Origin: Tomocerus qinae
Lineage: Eukaryota > Arthropoda > Collembola > Entomobryomorpha > Tomoceridae
DNA length: 64,000 nt
Reading direction: 5' to 3'
Assembly (NCBI GenBank): GCA_020055645.1
Contig: CM034546.1
Location: 15,438,001 to 15,502,000, forward strand
Positions 57,601 to 64,000 of the stretch are shown here, piece after piece. The notes under the pieces are model-generated. The model was not told the DNA's origin. It made no database searches and saw nothing but the letters and a program-made list of their open reading frames with translations. Position 1 is the first letter of the stretch, and the number at the start of each line of letters is the position of its first letter. Both the position numbers and the translations under genes were made by a program.

Positions 57601-60600
57601 GTCTATAAATTGCATGAGAATGCTGGTGCATTGGATATCCACAAAGACGCCACATTGCTTCTGGGACACTGACATATCTCCAAATACGTTTTTATCTCAT
57701 CACACCCAATCTCAATATTGGCACAGTCATGACCCTTATAAACATATTTGAATACATACTTGACCGCTTTAATGCTTGAACAAATTTCTACATTAATGTG
57801 AGCATTATATTTAAGACATAAATAAGGGTTATATGGTACCACATATCTATTGTCCATTTCTACTTGTATGCCTTGTTTGGTTTTAGTAAAGGTTTCCCCC
57901 ATCCGTCTTCGGCGGTATAGTGGGTATCCATTAAAATTTGCCAATGTAATTTCCTGAAAATCTTTAGGAAAATCTTCCACTTCAGAATTGTATTCACAAC
58001 GCCATCTTCGTCATAAATAGGGTTTCCTGCTTCATCAAGCATTGGTTCTTTAAATTAATCCATGCACGGAGATGTTTCAAACTGTTTCAAACAGCATGGG
58101 ATTATTTTGTTTTTTTTGGGATTTCGGCAGATACCAATTCATCAATTTTCTCCGTTTTTCTTATTTTATCATTATTTTCAAGTATCAACAGGATATGGGC
58201 ATGTGGAAGCCCTCTTTTTTGAAATTCTATAGTATAAACAAAGGCTAAAACAGTTCCTAAAACCATGTTTTCTGTTAAATCCTTGATTAATGCTTTCAGT
58301 TTCAAATGAAAGACTCTGGCAATAAGGTCTGGTCTATTTTCTGAATATTTCCCATTCAAATTTTCCGTAATTTCCCTCCACTTAGGATTACATGTAAAAG
58401 TAATAAAGGTCGGGTTTACCATAACGTGCAACAATGGCCATTGCGTCATGGAAATTCTGTGTCATTGCTCGTGGTCCGTTTTGAAACGACGATGGAAGAA
58501 TAACTGGCTTACCTATGGGAATATTTTCCGAGTTGGCGGGATTGACTAAATGATCTTCAAGTAGTTTGTAGTTTTCAACTCTCAGCTCACTTTGATTATC
58601 TCTTATCCATTTTAACCGATTAGCTTCAACTTTAGTGTAAGCGTCAACTACATACTGTTGGGTAAGTTTTCCATCATTTAATATCGGGTTGAAGTCAATA
58701 CTCCCAGTTGAACCCAAACGGGTGGCTAATCTTTAGGAGTAACATTGTTGGAGTCACTCGTTTTGTGGTGTTCCTTTGTGTTATTGGATCCCATTGCATT
58801 ATCCGATTGTGCCATCCTAGTTCTCCGCGTGGGAAAATAATAGGATATAACATTGGATCCAAATTGGAATTCATAAAACTAAGATATTTTTTGTCTTTTG
58901 TGGTTACAGGCATGGCAATAAATGCTCTATCAAATGGAGGAACGCCATCTTTTGACACAAAGACTATGGCAACTTCATTAACCCTCTGAGCATTGTACCT
59001 TCGTGAATCCAATACAGGATTTTGAACAATTGCTATTTCTACTTTTCCTGGCAATTCGCCTCTTTCATTTGCCCGCAGTTCTTCTTCGTCTAAGACTTCC
59101 TTCATCATCATCCATGATTGTGCGTAAGGGTTGATTTCCTCAATAATCGGTCTAGTATAGACATAACATTTGCATCGCACCCGGTATTAGATCGGTGGTT
59201 GCAACGAACAATATCAGCTTGTTCTGGATCTAATACATATACTTGGGCAAAACTTGGTGTCCCAAAATCATTTGGTTTAAGAGGACCTGTTCGATAGTAA
59301 ATTTGACCCTGTATTTTAAAACAATATTTGCCAAATCCGGGTGGAACAACTATATCTGCTCCAAATTATGCACATGCAAACGCACTATTAAATTGTCGTA
59401 TATTAGCTAAAAAGTTATTTGAAGCATCATTTAATCCAGTCATTAGATCTTTTAGTACTTGAGGAAAATCTCGAAAAAGTTCTAGAACTACTTTACCTTT
59501 ATGACAACAAAGGGAGAATTCGCATTCTTTATCTTTGCCATGAGTCCCCTCAGTCGCAAAGTTTACAGAGTGACAATGCCGACATTCAATATTCATCTCA
59601 CCACAGTAATGCTCAAGAACTGAAATTTCATCAGGATTGTTAATGAAAGCGGAATTTCGAGTATTTTTTTGAAGCTTTGTCAACCTTCGGTTGTTCTTGT
59701 TCAGCTTATCTTGTTGCTGTTCTATTGAAATAGTGAAACATTTATTTGTTATCTTTCTGATACCGTCTTTGATCTTCTCTTTTAGAATTTGAATGCAATG
59801 ATGACGTTCCTCTGTGGTTTGGCTCTCAATACGCAATATTCCGTTGTCTTAAGTCTTGGAGTCGTGATAAGCATTCTATTTCTGACTGTTTAGCAATGCG
59901 ATTTTTATTTAATTCTCTTAACTTCTCTAGGCGAGAACGACGCTGTTCTGCAGTTTCATTAGCGAGACGTTTTCTAATTCGATTGCTTAGTACTTGTAAA
60001 CGGGCTAGGCGCTTATCCTTTTCTTCTATAGCACGTCGTAGTTTATCACGCTTTCAATTATATTGAAGGCGTGCTTCATATTTTTCTTCAGTTTCGTCAA
60101 ACCGACGTATTTTCTCGCGCTCGTTCATTTCATTAAGTCGTGATTGCCGTTGTTCAATAGTTTCATTTGTGCGGCGTATTTTTTCAAGCTGATTTAAATT
60201 ATGAAGACGGGATTGGCCTCCTTTTTCAGTTTCATTATTGCGGCGCACTTTATCTCGCTCAGTTAAACTTTGAAGACGTGATTTGCGTTCTTCTGCACAT
60301 TCATTAGAGCGGCGTACTCTTTGACGGTCTGTTAACACTTGGAGACGTGATTGACCTACTTCTTCAGTTTCATTAAAGCGGCGAATTTTTTCACACTCAC
60401 TCAAATCATGAAGACGTGATTCACGTTTTTCTTCAGTTTCATTGTGTCAACGTATTCGTTGTCGTTGGTATTGAAGTTGCAATTGGCGCTCTTCTTGCTT
60501 GCAATTGACTTTCGACGCGCTCTTTGTATTTTTGTCTCCGTTTTTAAGACGATTTTGTCGATCGTCTTCAGTCTCTTTGCTTAAATTCAGTTTTACTCTA

Positions 60601-63600
60601 GCCCTTCGCTTTTCAAGCTGTAGCAAACGTGATTCTTCAGTTTCATTTGTCCGGTGCAATTTAATCTGTTTAAAACTACAAATATTAATGGTGCTTTCCT
60701 GTTGACCTTCATTAGTTACGCTGTTTTGCAATTGTGACATTGTTGTGACAAATATTTTTCAAAAATTGCCTAGTTTGGCAATGAAGCACAAAATGGTCAA
60801 GTCCACCTTATTCGGCAATGGACCGCAGAGATGAATTTATCTTGTTTGGCAATGAGCTGCAACGGTCTAGTTTACCTGGTTTTACAATCATCTGCAAAAT
60901 GTGTAGTTTGTCTTGTTTGTCAAAGAACCGCAAGGAGTAAAGTTTGCCTTGTTTGACAATGAACCACAAAAGGTCAAGTCTGCCTTGTTTGGCAATGGAC
61001 CACAAAGGGTTAAGTCTGCCTAGTTTGGCAATGGGCCACAAAGGGTCAAGTCTGTATTGTTTAGCAATGGACCACAAAAGGGCAAAGTCTGCCTTATATA
61101 GCAATGGACCACAAAGGGTCAAGTCTGCCTTATTTGGCAATGGACCACAAAGGGTCAAGTCTGCCTAATTTGGCAATGGACCACAAAGGGTCAAGTCTGC
61201 CTTTTTTGGCAATGGACCACAAAGGGTCAAGTTTGCCTTATTTGGCAATGGACCACAAAGGGTCAAGTTTGCCTTATTTGGCAATGGACCACAAAGGGTC
61301 AAGTTTGCCTTATTTGGCAATGGACCACAAAGGGTCAAGTTTGCCTTATTTGGCAATGGACCACAAAGGGTCAAGTTTGCCTTATTTGGCAATGGACCAC
61401 AAAGGGTCAAGTTTGCTTTATTTGGCAATGGACCACAAAGGGTCAAGTCTGCCTTATTTAGCAATGGACCACAAAGGGGCCAAAAGATTATATATTAAAA
61501 TGTTAGTTGCAAATTATTATAAGTAGATATTTCCTTCCCGGGGATCGGTTGTAGCTTTGAAAAAGCTGTTTCTGGAATAAAAACAAATTATACATATATT
61601 ATTAGTAAGCCTACTTAATAGTTATCAATAAATGACCTAAATTATGACCATGCATAGTATCATTGTGATAATTTCAAATTCAAATCTTATATGAACAGTT
61701 GCATTCTGTTGGTGGAAATTGGAAAAATTATAATCCGTGTTTACTAATTTCGGAAATGCTTGAATTTAATTAGGATATTAATAAATGTTCGAATTTTAAT
61801 ACAAATAAACATTCATGCAATAAATTTAATTACAGCAATTAGTGATAAACTAATTACAATTACTTACAATACAGTTACAATAGATGAGACTTTTCTTCAC
61901 AAGAGGTATCTGTCAGTGGCAAATCCAGTCACAGTCACAAATGCGTTGTCTCTGGGGTCAAAAGTAGCTGAAATCTATTCGATAAGGTTTAATTGAAATA
62001 AAAAATCTCTTCTCTATTTTATATTCTTGTAAGTAGGTTAAATAGGTACCAATCAGTGGCAGTGTCCAGGACGCTATATATGACCAAATTCAGTCACCTA
62101 CAGTTCCAGTTACCAGAGTTCAAATCAAAAAAAATGACAGCGCGTATCAGTTCCAGTTATTGTCAATTTCACTTAGATCAAAATATCAAAAAGCAGCCGA
62201 CAATTTTTCCTTTTAATGAAGAAACAGCAGATGGACTTAGCTTGTGTCTTTAGGTCATTTCACCAATCACAACAGAGCAGATATAAGTGAACATTTTTGT
62301 GGGAATGTGCATATATTACGTTGTGCATATATTACGTGTGCAGTTGATGAGAGGAGGAGGATGTACTCAAAAGTGTTACAGTCAGCACTTGCGTTGCACA
62401 TGGGGGAGTGGGTTTTGCGTTACGCAATGTATGCAGGTTGCCTAGGCTGTCCTACCAGACATAGTTACATAGATAGATAGATTGGTAAGTTTTTTTTCCT
62501 TCTGTGTTTATTATATAGAGATAGGTCAGTTTGAATTACTATGAGAACCTGACCAAACTACATTGACAAAAAGTAATTATTCCAATCTTATCCAGGTACT
62601 CACAATAATTGCCCATAATTACCGCTTGACTTAAAAACCTTTCTGGTGGTTTTAATATAAAATCATAACAGGTACACATAATAGTGCAGGGATTCTACAC
62701 ATGAATACGTATATTGTAGGAAAATAAAGACCAGTCTAATTTTACAAGGTTTACAACACGTCAGTAGGCAAGGAAAACCTTCTATTAAAGAGAGATTATA
62801 TTTGGCATTAATATAAGTCAATGCCAAAAACGATATAATTATAACTATATGGCAACATGTATGGCTATTTCGTTTGAGTGTATTGTAATGAGCCTAATTA
62901 TTACACATCCCATGATTTACTTTATAACCTATTATTATTTACTTATGATGCAAATAATTCTAGCAATAAAGGACCATTCCCAAGTTGTGGTTTGCAAAGT
63001 AAATATAAACGGGAAAAATCGACAAGGAAAGGGGAAGTTTGATTTCATTCAGCTGCTAAAGCTTGCAAAAGCCAATCTTTGTACACATATAATATATGGC
63101 CCAGTTTTTATCGGCCGAAACTATGACATCCAGGATAACTCCACGTTTGGTGTGTATGACACTAAATAATACTATTTACAAGCCAATTAATATAGCAAAC
63201 AGTTTTAAATGGAAACTACATGGACTGAATATCCTACCTGTAATTATGATTCCATAGATAGCCTGCGTCAAGTAACTTCATTGCGACGGGAAAGAAATGT
63301 AAAAATCCTTCTTGGAATTTCAGTTTCAAGAGAGAATACTCGTTTTATGAAACCGTTGACAGAACATGGAATCGCTGCTGACCAAAGTCGAATAAAATTC
63401 ATCAAATATATGATAAGTTTTCTAAAGTATGGAGAACTGACAACAATGAACATAAACTCTTAATGTATTAGTTAACTGGGAATGCAAACGTAAATGGTGT
63501 ATTTCTTCTTTAGGAAATTCCGTTTCAATGGACTGTCATTTGACGCAGCTTTCTATGCGGCTATCCAAGGTCCACTTACATTTCCATCGTATCTGTCACT

Positions 63601-64000
63601 AGCTCAAATTCCTTCAACTGAACTTCTGGCAAAAGTATTTTCTACCACAGTTCGGGACAGACAATAGCAAATGGAAAATTTTGGCAATTTCGTTTTGACA
63701 TAAAAGTTTCTCTATTTCTTGACATATTTTATTTCCCAAAATAAGTCCCAAAATTTAAGTTTTCCAATTGCCGCATAGATGGAGTGTTTTTATTGTCATT
63801 CCCATCGTGTCCTTCAATATATTATTCATATCATGTCAAATAATGTTTTGTTACTATATTTTGTTTTTTTCCTTCGGTGAAGATTATGAAAGATGCATTT
63901 CAAACGGAAGGACTATTGATGGCAACAGAAATAAATTCAAATAGGAAACGAATTGTACAGAAATTAACTTTAGGGCTAAAATCTCAACATTTATCATTGC
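54611..64000 (+). CDS. Second GH18-type receptor kinase gene, 5' part (RTK2)
   Basis: Paralogue of RTK1, cut by the window end. Exons: 54611-54788, 62964-63149, 63258-63426, 63514-63634, 63883-beyond 64000. Exons 2, 3 and 4 have exactly the lengths and phases of RTK1 (186, 169, 121). Exon 1 encodes a signal peptide and the shared IEEIPLNFDVLPGTEES segment. Exons 2-5 encode the first half of the first GH18-like domain (NLCTHIIYGPVFI, LRRERNVKILLGISV, FNGLSFDAAF). The catalytic glutamate is again missing. Ig, second GH18 and kinase parts are expected beyond the window but are not seen. Intron 1 is 8175 bp (885 bp in RTK1) because it holds a Helitron and a satellite. An ATG at 62849 opens a frame that runs straight into exon 2 and is an alternative start. 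Confidence 0.75.
55451..57251 (-). pseudogene. Helitron helicase part (Pif1-like), frameshifted
   Basis: Read on the minus strand. 57251-56973 is a linker segment (PDEPLVLWNNYKEKL). 56970-56359 holds LNNEQKHAF, Walker A GPGGSGKTFLYN, a Walker B-like LILWDEATM and MGGDFRQ. 56160-55957 holds ILCPLNEDVLKLND. 55984-55451 holds the C-terminal helicase end (PIRVAFAMTINKAQGQS, GQLYVAFSRAT). All are known landmarks of Pif1 helicases in Helitrons. At least two frame breaks separate the pieces (near 56355 and 55970), so no full helicase can be made. Confidence 0.85.
57490..60740 (-). pseudogene. Helitron N-terminal and Rep part, frameshifted
   Basis: Minus strand from 60740. A basic stretch carries repeats of the type RRxNETxExRQSRL (60740-59840). 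A Cys/His region follows (CGEMNIECRHCHSVNF, 59836-59366), then the Helitron N-terminal domain (YAQSWMMMKEVL, PRGELGWHNRIM; 59180-58690), VNPTFITFTCNPKW and the HUH motif LPHAHILL (58449-58102), and DEIKTYLE followed, after a frame change near 57685, by RYVSVPEAMWRL. The two tyrosines of the Rep active site thus fall in different frames. Several stops confirm that it is dead. Confidence 0.82.
60766..61478. repeat. 36-bp satellite array, about 20 copies
   Basis: Unit TTTGGCAATGGACCACAA plus AGGGTCAAGTTTGCCTTA. Copies at 61200-61440 are almost identical, while those towards the Helitron (60766-61000) are more diverged, as expected when the centre of an array is homogenised. Since 36 is divisible by three, both strands show long repetitive frames that are not genes. 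Confidence 0.92.
61479..62963. other. Right part of RTK2 intron 1
   Basis: AT-rich with short random frames. The end (62950-62963) is the acceptor of RTK2 exon 2. No further element was recognised. Confidence 0.5.

Larger units (their letters stand above)
55451..60740 (-). mobile_element. Helitron-like rolling-circle transposon, broken
   Basis: On the minus strand, pieces of one long RepHel protein follow in the right order: basic N-terminal repeats, zinc-finger-like Cys/His region, HUH replication initiator and Pif1-type helicase. They are split by many frameshifts and stops. It lies wholly inside intron 1 of RTK2, in the opposite direction. A possible terminus is CTAG at 55081, preceded by A on the plus strand, as expected for a Helitron 3' end on the minus strand. 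The other end was not found and may be near the satellite at 60766. Confidence 0.88.

Noticed and set aside
60766-61478. CRISPR-like array
   Set aside because: The units are head-to-tail with no spacers, in eukaryotic DNA. It is a satellite.
60944-61526. Long repetitive frames on both strands in the 36-bp array (DHKGSSLPYLAM and its mirror)
   Set aside because: 36 is divisible by three, so any frame without a stop in one unit stays open. No start context or homology.

Overview
The window is nuclear DNA of an arthropod. It is AT-rich, its genes have many small introns with GT-AG boundaries, and it carries tandem chemoreceptor genes, a carboxylesterase, lipocalins and a dense load of decayed transposons. 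The intronless divergent ionotropic receptor and the GR-like receptor expansion would suit a springtail (Collembola), but that is inference and not proven here. All genes were spliced by hand from reading frame, splice sites and comparison between paralogues. Every multi-exon model given as complete closes to an exact multiple of three.

Layout. 0-3.2 kb: a LINE remnant and an orphan copy of the flank that accompanies the chemoreceptor genes. 4.4-6.4 kb: an intronless ionotropic-receptor-like gene. 6.4-11 kb: transposon graveyard (Tc1/mariner fossil, tRNA-SINE-like sequence, a pair of 250-bp direct repeats, a hAT-type MITE with perfect 8-bp target duplication). 12.0-13.3 kb: a two-exon GR-like receptor. 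15.9-19.2 kb: a nine-exon, membrane-anchored carboxylesterase. 21.9-27.8 kb: two lipocalin genes (A, B) whose secreted lipocalin domain is fused to Asn/Gln/Pro heptad repeats and a conserved C-terminal tail. 28-41 kb: a tandem array of GR-like receptor modules (two intact, one 5'-truncated, several orphan flanks), broken by a LINE fragment, a solo LTR and MITEs. 41.8-49.2 kb: a 21-exon receptor tyrosine kinase with two chitinase-like (GH18) domains and one Ig domain outside the cell. 50.8-53.0 kb: lipocalin gene C. 54.6 kb to the window end: the 5' part of a second GH18-receptor kinase gene, its first intron swollen to 8.2 kb by a broken Helitron and a 36-bp satellite array.

The main discovery candidate is the GH18-Ig-GH18-TM-tyrosine kinase receptor (1381 residues by my splicing). 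Both GH18 domains have lost the catalytic glutamate, so they probably bind sugar (chitin or a glycan) or protein rather than cut it. The kinase domain looks active and resembles the PDGF/VEGF receptor class. The two GH18 domains share the same series of intron phases, so the ectodomain grew by duplication of a five-exon cassette. I know of no described animal receptor kinase of this form. The closest analogue I know is tobacco CHRK1, a plant Ser/Thr receptor kinase with an inactive class V chitinase-like ectodomain.

The lipocalin-repeat genes and the GH18-kinase genes are interleaved (A, B ... RTK1, C, RTK2), so they have been duplicated in the same neighbourhood. Whether they act together is unknown.
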